A DNA stretch of 64,000 bases from Cardiobacteriaceae bacterium TAE3-ERU3 (GCA_019218315.1 JAHUUI010000003.1:330443-394442), one strand, 5' to 3'; numbered from the stretch's first letter, positions 25,602 to 33,697 are shown. Program-made: numbers and translations. Notes: generated by a model from the sequence alone, not told the origin.

Positions 25602-26185
25602 TAGTAAACTTATGTGTGGATATTTGTTAAAATATTAAAACTATTTTATTTAATTGTCTATATTTTGGTGTTTTAAGTGTATTAACATCAAAAAATCACA
25701 TCTCAAGCAGTACTTTTAGGAAACCTATAAAATATATAAAACAGAAGTTTATTATTTTAATATCAATTATTTAAACAAGATCAATTCATGTAATATTAGT
25801 CATTCTCATCTAACATACAGGAATAACTCTTCAACAGCTATTCATAAGGCTGGAATGAATAATTTATATTGCTTTCTTATTGGTGCATTGAGTTGTTTTG
25901 GGCGCAACTGTTAGGTGCGTAGAATCATTACGGCATCGAGCCTTCCAAAGAGCAGCGCAAAATAATACACAACCTATAAAAAGATAATAATTATTTACCC
26001 TTAGCATACAAGCAACCAATAGTGGCAACATAACGTACACTGTAAACGCAAATGAAGCCACTTTGGTTTTATTGATGTCTTGGCCAATAATGCAAGCTTT
26101 AATTTGCTCGGCAAACCAAAAGAGCTACCGTGGTTGACTATTGAAGTCAAATGCAAGATCAATGTATTTGGTGTTCGAATACAAG
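25602..26185. other. brnQ upstream region with a possible decayed membrane-protein frame
   Basis: 584 bases between brnQ and thiE. The first 250 bases are AT rich and hold no gene, only presumably the brnQ promoter. On the minus strand at about 26120-25864 an open frame without a good start encodes FAEQIKACIIGQDINKTKVA followed by two hydrophobic stretches and a basic tail (see next entry). Confidence 0.4.
25864..26115 (-). pseudogene. possible remnant: small two-helix membrane protein
   Basis: From 26061 a start-to-stop frame gives 65 residues; the same frame is open back to a TAG near 26130 and looks coding upstream of the GTG (AEQIKACIIGQDINKTK), but no ATG or ribosome-binding site is present. 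Two hydrophobic segments (VYVMLPLLVACML and YYLFIGCVLFCAALW) separated by RVNN, then a Cys/Lys-rich tail. I do not recognise the family. Most likely a gene that has lost its 5' end, or a short gene using a rare start. Confidence 0.3.
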
Positions 26186-26845
26186 CTAGGGGCTGGTCAA
26201 TGCTTTTACCGTGATAGCAACATCATCAGCCTGTGTAATCGCTGAAATCACCGCAACCCCATCGGCACCGGCACTGCGAACCGCCGCCGCATTTTCCATG
26301 CTGATGCCGCCAATACCGACCATCGGCTTATCAATACCTGCTGCACGGATCGCTTCAATCAACCCCGTACCGGCCGGTGCTTTGGCATCGGCTTTCGAGG
26401 TTGTTGCATAAATTGCCCCGACACCGAAATAATCAATACCGTCAATATGGCTTGCTGCTTTGGCCTGCTCAAGGGTATTGATGGTCAAACCAATTAACAG
26501 CTTTCCCTGGCAACGCGCAATCACGCGCTCGATCGCTTCATCGCCCTGCCCGACGTGCACACCATCCGCGCCAATCGCCAACGCCAAATCGACATCGTCA
26601 TTGATAAACAACGGCACGCCGTACGCACGACAACGCCGCAAGCACGCTTCAGCCAACTGGCGAATATCATCAGGGTATTGCAACGCCTTTGCGCCCTTCT
26701 CGCGCAGCTGAAAGCAGCCAATACCAGCATCAAGCGCACGATCGAGTAAATCGAGTAGCGCAGCCACGCGGTCAGCCGGCTCGCCGACCACATCCTGCGT
26801 ACCGGCAATAAAATAGACGCTTAAATCATTGAGTGGTGTTTTCAT
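26186..26845 (-). CDS. thiE: thiamine-phosphate synthase
   Basis: 219 residues, TIM barrel. FQLREKG, FINDDVDLALAIGADGVHVGQGD, GAIYATTSKADA and the phosphate loop VGIGGISMENAAAV are ThiE motifs. Couples HMP-pyrophosphate with thiazole phosphate to give thiamine phosphate. Last gene of the riboswitch operon that starts at 33.7 kb; a 79-base gap separates it from thiD. Confidence 0.95.
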   Translation of the reverse strand: MKTPLNDLSVYFIAGTQDVVGEPADRVAALLDLLDRALDAGIGCFQLREKGAKALQYPDDIRQLAEACLRRCRAYGVPLFINDDVDLALAIGADGVHVGQGDEAIERVIARCQGKLLIGLTINTLEQAKAASHIDGIDYFGVGAIYATTSKADAKAPAGTGLIEAIRAAGIDKPMVGIGGISMENAAAVRSAGADGVAVISAITQADDVAITVKALTSP

Positions 26846-26924
26846 CTCATTACCTCAGCCAAATCGGGCAAGTTTGCATACAAGAATAGCTATCAAAAGC
26901 TGTGTTGTGATGCAATTTGAATAC

Positions 26925-27713
26925 TCAACGATACGCCCAGTGGTTGGTCGGGCCGTGCCCATGCCCGATGCCCAGTGGATTGCTGATCGCAGCGGTAATG
27001 AAGGCTTTGGCGGTGCGGATCGCTTCCTCGACGCTTCGCCCTTGCGCCAGTTCAGCGGTGATACACGCCGAGAAGGTGCAACCAGTGCCGTGGGTATGTT
27101 GGGTGTCGAAGCGCGGTTCGCTGAGGGTAAATTCGCCATCAGGGGTGACGACCAGATCGCTGCTTTGCTCACCACTGCTGTGCCCGCCTTTGATGATGAC
27201 GGTACGCGCGCCCATATCTTGCAGGATTTTTGCCGCTTTGTGTGCATCGTCCTGATTGGCTATTTTGATGCCGGATAGATGTTCGGCTTCGGGGATGTTC
27301 GGCGTAAGTACGTCGGCGCGTGGCAATAGCTGCGTTTTCAGTGCATCAATCGCGTTGTTTTCGAGCAATGGCGCACCGCCTTTGGCGATCATCACCGGAT
27401 CGAGCACGCACAGGCCGAAGTCGTGCGCCTGCAATGCTGCAGCGACACACTCGATGATTTCTGCATTACCCAACATACCGATTTTGAACGCATCGACGTT
27501 GAAATCATCGGCAATGGCGTCGAGTTGTGCGCGGATGGTTTTGGTTGGAATGACGTGAATGTCGTGTACGCCGAGGGTGTTTTGTGCAGTCACCGCGGTG
27601 ATGGCACTCATGCCAAATACGCCACGTTCCTGAAAGGTTTTCAAGTCGGCTTGAATGCCAGCGCCGCCGCCGCTGTCCGAACCGGCGATGGTGAGTGCTT
27701 GAGGGATAGTCAT
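26925..27713 (-). CDS. thiD: hydroxymethylpyrimidine kinase / HMP-phosphate kinase
   Basis: 262 residues, ribokinase fold. SDSGGGAGIQADLKTFQ at the N-terminus, AVTAQNT, DPVMIAKGG, and the anion-hole HGTGCTFSACITAELA near the C-terminus. Phosphorylates HMP twice to HMP-PP, used by ThiE. 15 bases after thiM in the operon. Confidence 0.96.
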   Translation of the reverse strand: MTIPQALTIAGSDSGGGAGIQADLKTFQERGVFGMSAITAVTAQNTLGVHDIHVIPTKTIRAQLDAIADDFNVDAFKIGMLGNAEIIECVAAALQAHDFGLCVLDPVMIAKGGAPLLENNAIDALKTQLLPRADVLTPNIPEAEHLSGIKIANQDDAHKAAKILQDMGARTVIIKGGHSSGEQSSDLVVTPDGEFTLSEPRFDTQHTHGTGCTFSACITAELAQGRSVEEAIRTAKAFITAAISNPLGIGHGHGPTNHWAYR

Positions 27714-27728
27714 GGTTTGCTCCTTGGA

Positions 27729-28517
27729 TTAAATGATCCGTACTTTTTCTGCTGTGATGCTGCTGGCTTGCAGCTGTGCGAGGCTGTCGAGCAATGCTGT
27801 GGTAAAGCTGCCGTTGGCAATGTTATTTTGTGCGGCGTGTTCGCCAGCCGTGGCATAGGCAGCGCAGGCGGTAACGCAAGCGGACAAGGCGTCATCAGCG
27901 ATGGCAATAAACGCGGCACACACTGCGCCGTGCAGGCAACCCGAGCCGGTAATCAGCGGGAACAGTGACGTGCCGCCGGTAACCTCAATAATCCGTTCAC
28001 CATCGCTCAGTACATCCACTTCGCCGCTGATAACGGCAACCGTGCGATATTGCCGCGCGACTTGTTTGGCAATGGCGTGTACGTCAGCGCTACCGCTGCC
28101 TGCGTCTACGCCTTTACTTTGCCAGTCCACGCCCGCCAGCGTTGCCATTTCACCGGCATTGCCACGAATGGCGGCAAATTGCACGTTGTCGAGCAGATTT
28201 TGCACCAGCTCGCGGCGGTAAGCGGTTGCACCAACGCCGACCGGATCAAGCAATAGCGGTTTGCCGTGCCGATTAGCAGCTTTGCCAGCAGCCATCATCG
28301 CCGCGACTTGCTCGCTGGTCGGTGTACCAATGTTAATCGCAACAGCGCTAACGATACTGGCCAATTCGTCCATTTCCTGCGGTGCGTTGGACATAATCGG
28401 CGATGCACCAATGGCGAGTAAACCATTGGCAACATAATTGGCAACCACGATATTGGTCAGGTTGTGAATCAGCGGATTATCGCTGCGGATGCGGTTGAGT
28501 AGTTCGAGTTGTAACAT
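27729..28517 (-). CDS. thiM: hydroxyethylthiazole kinase
   Basis: 262 residues, ribokinase-like trimer subunit. N-terminal PLIHNLTNIVVANYVANGLL and IGASPIMSNAPQE bind thiazole; LDPVGVGATAYR and the catalytic loop GSGCLHGAVCAAF hold ATP and the general base Cys. Salvages thiazole alcohol for ThiE. A long hairpin (28537-28596) lies in the 85-base gap before it. Confidence 0.96.
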   Translation of the reverse strand: MLQLELLNRIRSDNPLIHNLTNIVVANYVANGLLAIGASPIMSNAPQEMDELASIVSAVAINIGTPTSEQVAAMMAAGKAANRHGKPLLLDPVGVGATAYRRELVQNLLDNVQFAAIRGNAGEMATLAGVDWQSKGVDAGSGSADVHAIAKQVARQYRTVAVISGEVDVLSDGERIIEVTGGTSLFPLITGSGCLHGAVCAAFIAIADDALSACVTACAAYATAGEHAAQNNIANGSFTTALLDSLAQLQASSITAEKVRII

Positions 28518-28536
28518 ATTTTTTCCTAATCCAAAA

Positions 28537-28596
28537 CCCCGTAAAAACAGGCATTAAAGAGATAATGACAAAATTCAGCATCCTGTTTCCACGGGG
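28537..28596 (-). other. long stem-loop between the Nramp-like gene and thiM
   Basis: CCCCGT and AAACAGG pair with CCTGTTT and ACGGGG (6 + 7 bp, small internal loop) around a 30-nt loop. No U-run follows on the minus strand. Probably an intercistronic processing or stability element that sets different levels for the transport genes and thiMDE. Confidence 0.5.
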
Positions 28597-28602
28597 AAAC
28601 CA

Positions 28603-29823
28603 TTAAAACTTGACGTAAAAATACAGCACCAACATGGCAACGAGATACGCCAGTCCCAGCCATGCCCACGCCGACAACCAACGGTTGCCCTTACCGTCGC
28701 GGTACAAGGTGAAATTGAGCCACGCGAACATCGGCGCAGAAATAAACGACATGGTCATCGCGAACGGAATCATTTTGCCCACCGAGCTTTGGAAAAAGAC
28801 GATGATGACAAACGACACGATACTCGCACCGAGCATCCAGTAAAACACTTCGTTGCGCGTGGTGTGCGGGCGCTTGAGCAGCAAATGCACCGCAGTCATG
28901 TTGGTGCGCGAATAGCCATCCACAGCGGTCAAAGTCGTACCGTAGATGCAGACAAAGGCGAGCAAGCCGATAAACCAGCGCGTCCATTCGCCAATCGCCT
29001 GTGCGTACATATTGACGAACTGCGCGACGTATTTGCCGCCAGCAGCCTGCGGGAAATCCTGCCCGTATTGCATCAATGCACCGAGGGTCATGAACACCAG
29101 CGCAAGCACAATGGTCACGCCATAGCCGACGTTGAAATCAAGCATACCGTCACGCAAACTGATTTTGTTCAGGTGCTGCTTTTCCACCACCCACATCGAC
29201 GTGGCGACACTCAATTCCATCGGCGCGGGCATCCAGCCCATCAGCGCAATCAAGAACGGAATGCTGGCAAACGTCCACGGTGACGGCTCGACAAAGCTGT
29301 CCGGCACACGGCTGCCTTCGGTGGCAACGCTCCACACCGCCATCACCAGCGCGATAATGGTAATCACCGTAAGGATTAGCATCAGGTTTTTCGACAGCAT
29401 GTCGAGAATCGGATATTGCTTTTTCGCCAATATGAGCAAAAAGCTGATTAACACGCCAATGCTCAGCCACGTCAGCGACCAGTCAAACGGCAACAGCGGC
29501 GACAACAACGCCGCCGACAATAATGCACCACCGGCAATATTGACCACCGTGGCAATACCGTTGAACAGTAAAAACAGCCACAAATACACATTGCCCTGCG
29601 CGGCGTAGCCTTGCAGCACGCTTTGCCCGTTTTGCAGGGCGTAACGATAGGCGAAACGGTAAAACGGATATTTGAGCAGGTTCACTGCGATGATAAATCC
29701 GGCTAGTTGCAGGCCGAATTGCGCACCGGCCTGCGTCGAGGCGATGATGTGCGAGCCACCAATCGCCGACGACGCCATAATCAGACCAGGGCCAAACCGG
29801 TTGAGGGTTTGTCGTAGCCGCAC
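28603..29823 (-). CDS. divergent Nramp-fold transporter lacking metal-site motifs
   Basis: 406 residues, about 11 hydrophobic segments. N-terminal FGPGLIMASSAIGGSHIIAS aligns with the first helix of Nramp, but the metal-binding DPGN is replaced by IGGS (21-24), and the helix-6 MPH motif is WMPAPME (197-203). Thus both canonical Mn/Fe ligand sets are missing, as in the Nramp-related clades that move other substrates. It starts 3 bases after thiY and is followed by thiM in a TPP-riboswitch operon, so a role in taking up a thiamine precursor such as the thiazole moiety, or a needed cation, is inferred. Database annotation would probably call it a divalent metal transporter; the motif loss argues for caution. 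Confidence 0.8.
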   Translation of the reverse strand: MRLRQTLNRFGPGLIMASSAIGGSHIIASTQAGAQFGLQLAGFIIAVNLLKYPFYRFAYRYALQNGQSVLQGYAAQGNVYLWLFLLFNGIATVVNIAGGALLSAALLSPLLPFDWSLTWLSIGVLISFLLILAKKQYPILDMLSKNLMLILTVITIIALVMAVWSVATEGSRVPDSFVEPSPWTFASIPFLIALMGWMPAPMELSVATSMWVVEKQHLNKISLRDGMLDFNVGYGVTIVLALVFMTLGALMQYGQDFPQAAGGKYVAQFVNMYAQAIGEWTRWFIGLLAFVCIYGTTLTAVDGYSRTNMTAVHLLLKRPHTTRNEVFYWMLGASIVSFVIIVFFQSSVGKMIPFAMTMSFISAPMFAWLNFTLYRDGKGNRWLSAWAWLGLAYLVAMLVLYFYVKF

Positions 29824-29826
29824 AGC

Positions 29827-30780
29827 TTATTCCTGCGGTAATTGCACGGCGTAGTCAGCCAGTGGCTGTACCTTATCAATCATGCCGTTTTCCTTGAGGA
29901 ACTCTGCCATACGGATGTAGCTGTTATTGTCCAGCGCACGCGGACGCAAGGCCAGACGCGGTAAAGTGTCGCCCCAAGCGCGGCGATTGAGCTCATTGTC
30001 GAGATCGTCGGGCTTATACGCCTGAAACGCATCCCACGATTCATCCGGATGATTGAGGGTATAGACGGTCGCTTCTTCAACCGCGGTGAGGAAGCGCTCG
30101 AAGCGTTCATCATTGACGTTATTGGCATTGGCGACCAGCACCAGCTCGTCATAAGACGGCACGCCGTGTTCTTCGGGGTAGAATGCCAGCCCCGGATGCC
30201 CTTCCAGATCCAATGTGTTCAACTCGAAGTTGCGGTAACCGCCAAATACGGCATCCACCTGACCGGCAATCAGCGAAGGCGCAAGCGAGAAGTTGACGTT
30301 AACCCATTTCACGTCGTCCGTAGTCAGACCGGCACTGCGCAGCATGGCACCGAGAAGACTTTGCTCGAAACCGCTGACCGAATAACCGATTGTTTTGCCT
30401 TTGAGCTGGGCAATTTCGCTGATACCGCTGCTTTCGAGTACGGTCAGGGTATTGAGTGGTGTGGAAATCAGCGTACCGATGCGCTTGATTGGCAAACCTT
30501 CGGCAACCGCCATTTGCAACTGCGGCTGGTAATCGACCGCCAGATCGCCTTGTCCGGCAGCGAGCAACTTGGGTGGCATCGACGGGTCAGCCGGTTCGAT
30601 AAATTCCACGTCCAGATCGTGCTTGTCGAAAAAGCCCTTTTGCTTGGCAACAATCAGCGCGGCATGGTCGGGATTGACGAACCAGTCGAGCAACACCGTC
30701 ACTTTATCGGCTGCGAACGACGCGGAGGCTGAAGCAAGTAGTGCTGTGGCGAGGATGGATTTGATAATGGTTTTTTTCAT
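29827..30780 (-). CDS. thiY: thiamine-pyrimidine precursor ABC transporter, binding protein
   Basis: 317 residues, NMT1/THI5-like periplasmic binding protein. Signal peptide to ASFAA (about residue 23). DWFVNPDHAALIVAKQKGFF is the family opening; ADPSMPPKLLAAGQGDLAVDYQPQ and GFEQSLLGAML line the pocket. ThiY relatives bind N-formyl-aminopyrimidine or HMP for salvage by TenA and ThiD. Co-operonic with ThiX and ThiZ, but separated from them by two tenA genes. Confidence 0.92.
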   Translation of the reverse strand: MKKTIIKSILATALLASASASFAADKVTVLLDWFVNPDHAALIVAKQKGFFDKHDLDVEFIEPADPSMPPKLLAAGQGDLAVDYQPQLQMAVAEGLPIKRIGTLISTPLNTLTVLESSGISEIAQLKGKTIGYSVSGFEQSLLGAMLRSAGLTTDDVKWVNVNFSLAPSLIAGQVDAVFGGYRNFELNTLDLEGHPGLAFYPEEHGVPSYDELVLVANANNVNDERFERFLTAVEEATVYTLNHPDESWDAFQAYKPDDLDNELNRRAWGDTLPRLALRPRALDNNSYIRMAEFLKENGMIDKVQPLADYAVQLPQE

Positions 30781-30790
30781 GGTTTAGTCC

Positions 30791-31444
30791 TTAAGATTGT
30801 TCATAAGCATAAGTAAAGAAGTCACGTTCCAACTTGCAACAATGGCGGAACAGCTCTTTGAGGCGCTGCTGCTCCGCTTCCGGCAATTCAGCCATGGCAT
30901 CGAGTTCACTACGCAACCAGATAACAAACTGCTCGAATTCGGGATTGTTGTGCAAGGTAATCCATTCGTTGAAATAGAACGCTTCAGGCTGATGGTCGCG
31001 ATAAGTGTCTGCCCACGTCCAGTACGTCCATTCCGCGCACGCCAATGCCACAATACAATCGTAATAGCCCGCTTTTGTTGATTGGGCAATTACATCTGCA
31101 AATCCCTGCATTACCGGATTCAAGGCTGGATCAAGGTATTCATCTTCACTAACACCAAGCGCGGCAAACGAGCGCAGGAAGTAGTCATTTTCACCATCGG
31201 TGACCACGCTCAAAAAGCCCGACAAACGGTGCATTTGCTCCATGGTTTTGGCGTGAACAATCGCATAAGACACAATGTCTGAAAAATGGCGGAAAAAGGC
31301 ATAATCCTGAATCAGGTAATACTTGAATGCTTGCTCACTCAAGCGCCCTGTAACCATCTCCTGAATAAAAACGTGATCGGTTGCTTCGCGCCAATAAGGT
31401 TCGGCGTGTGCGCGAACGGTTTCCGAAAAAGATTGTTTCGTCAT
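30791..31444 (-). CDS. tenA: TenA-family thiaminase II-like protein, paralogue 2
   Basis: 217 residues, all-helical TenA fold. YYLIQDYAFF gives the substrate-binding Asp; LACAEWTYWTWA holds a Cys at the catalytic position but with AEW in place of the usual loop; LERDFFTYAY carries the C-terminal Glu. Hydrolyses aminopyrimidine breakdown products or thiamine to HMP. It differs clearly from the adjacent paralogue in the active-site loop, so the two may take different substrates. 10 bases upstream of thiY. Confidence 0.9.
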   Translation of the reverse strand: MTKQSFSETVRAHAEPYWREATDHVFIQEMVTGRLSEQAFKYYLIQDYAFFRHFSDIVSYAIVHAKTMEQMHRLSGFLSVVTDGENDYFLRSFAALGVSEDEYLDPALNPVMQGFADVIAQSTKAGYYDCIVALACAEWTYWTWADTYRDHQPEAFYFNEWITLHNNPEFEQFVIWLRSELDAMAELPEAEQQRLKELFRHCCKLERDFFTYAYEQS

Positions 31445-31455
31445 ATTTTTGCTCC

Positions 31456-32106
31456 TTAAGATAAATCCAAACCCATTTGCCAGAACGCCACTTCCATGCG
31501 TGTGGCGGTGTCAAAAATATGCTGCAAACGCGCAGCTTGCGTTGGTGATACGTCTTTGGCTAAATCGTCAAACATCTGCCGCGACGCATCGGCGCTGGCA
31601 AAAAATTCATCGCTGCTGTACATATCAATCCACGCCTGATAGGGGTTGTCGGCAACCGCGGGCTGTGCGGCGAGTTCGCGCCCGATTTCTGCGTAACCGT
31701 AAATGCACGGCAGCAAAGCAGCGTAGAGTTCGGCGAGACCGCCGGTCATGCCACAATCGAGTACATAGCGGGTATAGGCGACGCAGGCCGCAGATTCAGG
31801 GACATGTTGTAATTCGGCTTCGCTGATGCCCCATTCGGCGCAGTAATCAATGTGCAGGGCGATTTCCATGTCGAGCATGGCGTTGATACCGGCTTGTCCG
31901 GCACGCATTTGCGCAAAGCTGTCGCTTTTATATACCGCCAGCGCCCATGCGCGGGTGAATTGCAGCAGGAACAGATAATCCTGCTTGAGGTAATGCTGGA
32001 AACTGGCTTTGGCAAGCGTGCCGTCACCGAGTTGACGCACAAATGCGTGGCGCGTGTAATCCGGCCACGCGGGGCAATTGGCTTTAAGGTCGGCAAAGGT
32101 TGTCAT
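31456..32106 (-). CDS. tenA: TenA-family aminopyrimidine aminohydrolase, paralogue 1
   Basis: 216 residues. YLKQDYLFLLQF (Asp of the active site), LLPCIYGYAEIG (catalytic Cys and Tyr, spaced C-x3-Y as in B. subtilis TenA Cys135/Tyr139), and TRMEVAFWQMGL (Glu equivalent to Glu205). This is the canonical Cys-type TenA, which converts aminomethyl-pyrimidine to HMP in thiamine salvage. 11 bases before the second tenA gene and 19 bases after thiX. Confidence 0.93.
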   Translation of the reverse strand: MTTFADLKANCPAWPDYTRHAFVRQLGDGTLAKASFQHYLKQDYLFLLQFTRAWALAVYKSDSFAQMRAGQAGINAMLDMEIALHIDYCAEWGISEAELQHVPESAACVAYTRYVLDCGMTGGLAELYAALLPCIYGYAEIGRELAAQPAVADNPYQAWIDMYSSDEFFASADASRQMFDDLAKDVSPTQAARLQHIFDTATRMEVAFWQMGLDLS

Positions 32107-32125
32107 GGTTTCTCCTTGGGTTCAT

Positions 32126-32869
32126 TTAGAGATGCTTTTGCCACGGAATCCACTTTTTCAGCAGCGTATCCGTGGTGAAATAGAGAGTCAGGGACATCAG
32201 CACCAAAATCAGCAGTGCGGCAAACACCAGCGCCGATTGCATACGTGCATTGGCCTGCAACATCAGGTAACCCAGCCCTTCGGCCGAACCAACCCACTCG
32301 CCGACAATCGCGCCAATCGGTGCGCAAGTCACGGCAATGCGCAAACCCGATGCAAGCGATGGCAGCGCGGCAGGTAAGCGGATGCGGGTGAGGATTGCCC
32401 AGCGGCTGGCGTGCAAGGTGTGGGCTAGGTCTATCCATTGCGTCGGGGTATTGCGCAGGCCGTCGTAGCACGATGCGGTCACAGGGAAATAAATAATCAA
32501 CACTGCCATCATCACTTTCGAGCCCATGCCGTAGCCAAACCACAGCACCAGCAACGGCGCGATAGCAAATACCGGTACGGCTTGTGACAACACAAACAGC
32601 GGCATCATCACCGCCGACAGGCGCCGCGACAGCATCAGAATCAGCGCCGAACACAAGCCGAGCGAAAAGCCGAACACCAATCCGAGCAGGATTTCGAGCA
32701 GCGTGACCTTGGCATTTTTGTATAGCAGAGGCCATTGTTTGACCAGCGTTTGCGCCACGTCCCACGGCGAAGCGACGATATAGCGCGGCAAAGAAAAAAC
32801 CGTGACCACGAGCTGCCACAGGGCAATCAGCGCTACGGTAATCAAGAGGATTTTGCCGACCTGCTTCAT
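32126..32869 (-). CDS. thiX: thiamine-precursor ABC transporter permease
   Basis: 247 residues, six membrane helices, SsuC/ThiX-type permease with an EAA loop (DLAHTLHASRWAILTRIRLPAALPSLASGLR). Forms the inner-membrane channel for the substrate delivered by ThiY. Its ATG overlaps the thiZ stop by 4 bases, so translation is coupled. Confidence 0.92.
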   Translation of the reverse strand: MKQVGKILLITVALIALWQLVVTVFSLPRYIVASPWDVAQTLVKQWPLLYKNAKVTLLEILLGLVFGFSLGLCSALILMLSRRLSAVMMPLFVLSQAVPVFAIAPLLVLWFGYGMGSKVMMAVLIIYFPVTASCYDGLRNTPTQWIDLAHTLHASRWAILTRIRLPAALPSLASGLRIAVTCAPIGAIVGEWVGSAEGLGYLMLQANARMQSALVFAALLILVLMSLTLYFTTDTLLKKWIPWQKHL

Positions 32870-33564
32870 GACAACGCCTCAAGGAGTTTGGCTTGCAACA
32901 CCGGTTGTGCCGCTTCGGGGGCAAAGCGCGGGCGTGCGCCGTCAGGGATAAATGGCGTACTGATACCGCCTTCGTGCATGACGTAAATCACATCGGCGAG
33001 GCGGATGGCTTCGAGCGGGTCGTGGGTAATCAGCAGCACGGTTTTATCGCCGAGCAGGTCAACTGCAAGGCGTTGCAATTCCAAGCGGGTAATTGCATCG
33101 ACTGCGGAAAACGGCTCGTCCATCAGCACAATGCTCGCTTCAGACATCAAGGTTCGTGCCAGAGCGGCACGCTGCCTCTGACCGCCGGAAAGCTGATACG
33201 GTGGCTTGTCAGCGTGTTCGCCAAGTCCGACTTTGTCGAGCATCGCGCGTGCTTGTGTCGCAGTCGTTTTGCTTTGCGAGCCGTGCAGGCGGTGACGCAG
33301 TTGCACGTTATCGAGAATGCTTAACCACGGCAATAGCGCATCTTTTTGCGCCATATAGGCAATGCCGTCGTTGTTGTTGAGGGTAATATTGCCTTGTTGG
33401 CTTGCGCCGTGGTCGAGCCCGGCAATCGCTTTAATCAGGGTTGATTTACCGCAGCCAGAACGGCCAAGCAATGCAACCCACTGCCCCCGCTCGATATGCA
33501 AATCGAGACCGGCAACCAGCGGTTCAGCACCATAGGCGAGTGATAGATTGGATAATTGAATCAT
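32866..33564 (-). CDS. thiZ: thiamine-precursor ABC transporter ATPase
   Basis: 232 residues from ATG 33564. A TTG seven codons earlier gives a longer frame but falls inside the hairpin. Walker A LLGRSGCGKST, Q-loop YMAQKDALLPW, signature LSGGQRQRAALARTL, Walker B IVLMDEPFSAVDAIT and H-loop ITHDPLEA, all of the taurine/nitrate/ThiZ branch. Energises ThiX. No real Shine-Dalgarno precedes the ATG; it overlaps the stop of a 19-codon frame (ATGA) and follows a hairpin by 3 bases, pointing to coupled initiation. Confidence 0.92.
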   Translation of the reverse strand: MIQLSNLSLAYGAEPLVAGLDLHIERGQWVALLGRSGCGKSTLIKAIAGLDHGASQQGNITLNNNDGIAYMAQKDALLPWLSILDNVQLRHRLHGSQSKTTATQARAMLDKVGLGEHADKPPYQLSGGQRQRAALARTLMSEASIVLMDEPFSAVDAITRLELQRLAVDLLGDKTVLLITHDPLEAIRLADVIYVMHEGGISTPFIPDGARPRFAPEAAQPVLQAKLLEALS

Positions 33565-33620
33565 CTGGCTTTGCCGGAAAGGCAAAGCAGCGTGTTTTGA
33601 TAAGACGGCAAGTGGTTCAT
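33561..33620 (-). CDS. 19-codon leader peptide between TPP riboswitch and thiZ
   Basis: ATG at 33620 directly after the riboswitch P1 helix; AGGA 7-10 bases upstream is part of the aptamer. Peptide MNHLPSYQNTLLCLSGKAR, stop TGA overlapping the thiZ ATG. Codons 11-18 form a hairpin (33568-33588) that would cover the thiZ start region unless a ribosome passes. Sequence itself shows no known motif. Coding status is inferred from the tight arrangement and not from conservation. Confidence 0.5.
   Translation of the reverse strand: MNHLPSYQNTLLCLSGKAR
33568..33588 (-). promoter_or_regulatory. hairpin over the thiZ initiation region
   Basis: Perfect 8-bp stem GCTTTGCC / GGCAAAGC with loop TTTCC, ending 3 bases before the thiZ ATG. 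No U-run follows, so it blocks or gates translation and is not a terminator. Confidence 0.6.
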
Positions 33621-33621
33621 G

Positions 33622-33697
33622 CTTGTTTCCTACGTCAGTACTAACTGCTTCAGGTTCACGGGTATGATCTCAGTCCACTCAAGGACACCCCGACAAG
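33622..33697 (-). promoter_or_regulatory. TPP riboswitch of the thiamine salvage operon
   Basis: Minus-strand THI element: P1 CTTGT/ACAAG, P2 CGGG/CCCG, GGGGTGTCC, P3 GTCC/GGAC, CTGAGA, ACCCG, GAACCTGA, P5 CAGT/ACTG, then GTAGGAAAC. All core blocks are present. The 3' GGAAAC is the ribosome-binding site of the 19-codon leader frame, so TPP would shut initiation there. Heads nine genes from thiZ to thiE. Confidence 0.94.

Noticed and set aside
28518-28602. Possible third TPP riboswitch before thiM
   Set aside because: Shows a long stem but none of the conserved THI-box blocks (CTGAGA, ACCTGAT).
30049-30732. Plus-strand open frame of 227 codons opposite thiY
   Set aside because: Antisense to a well-supported binding-protein gene in a same-strand operon.
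32103-32924. Alternative minus-strand frame of 273 codons overlapping thiX
   Set aside because: Low-complexity Arg/Cys/Gly-rich translation with no membrane segments; the other frame gives a normal ABC permease.
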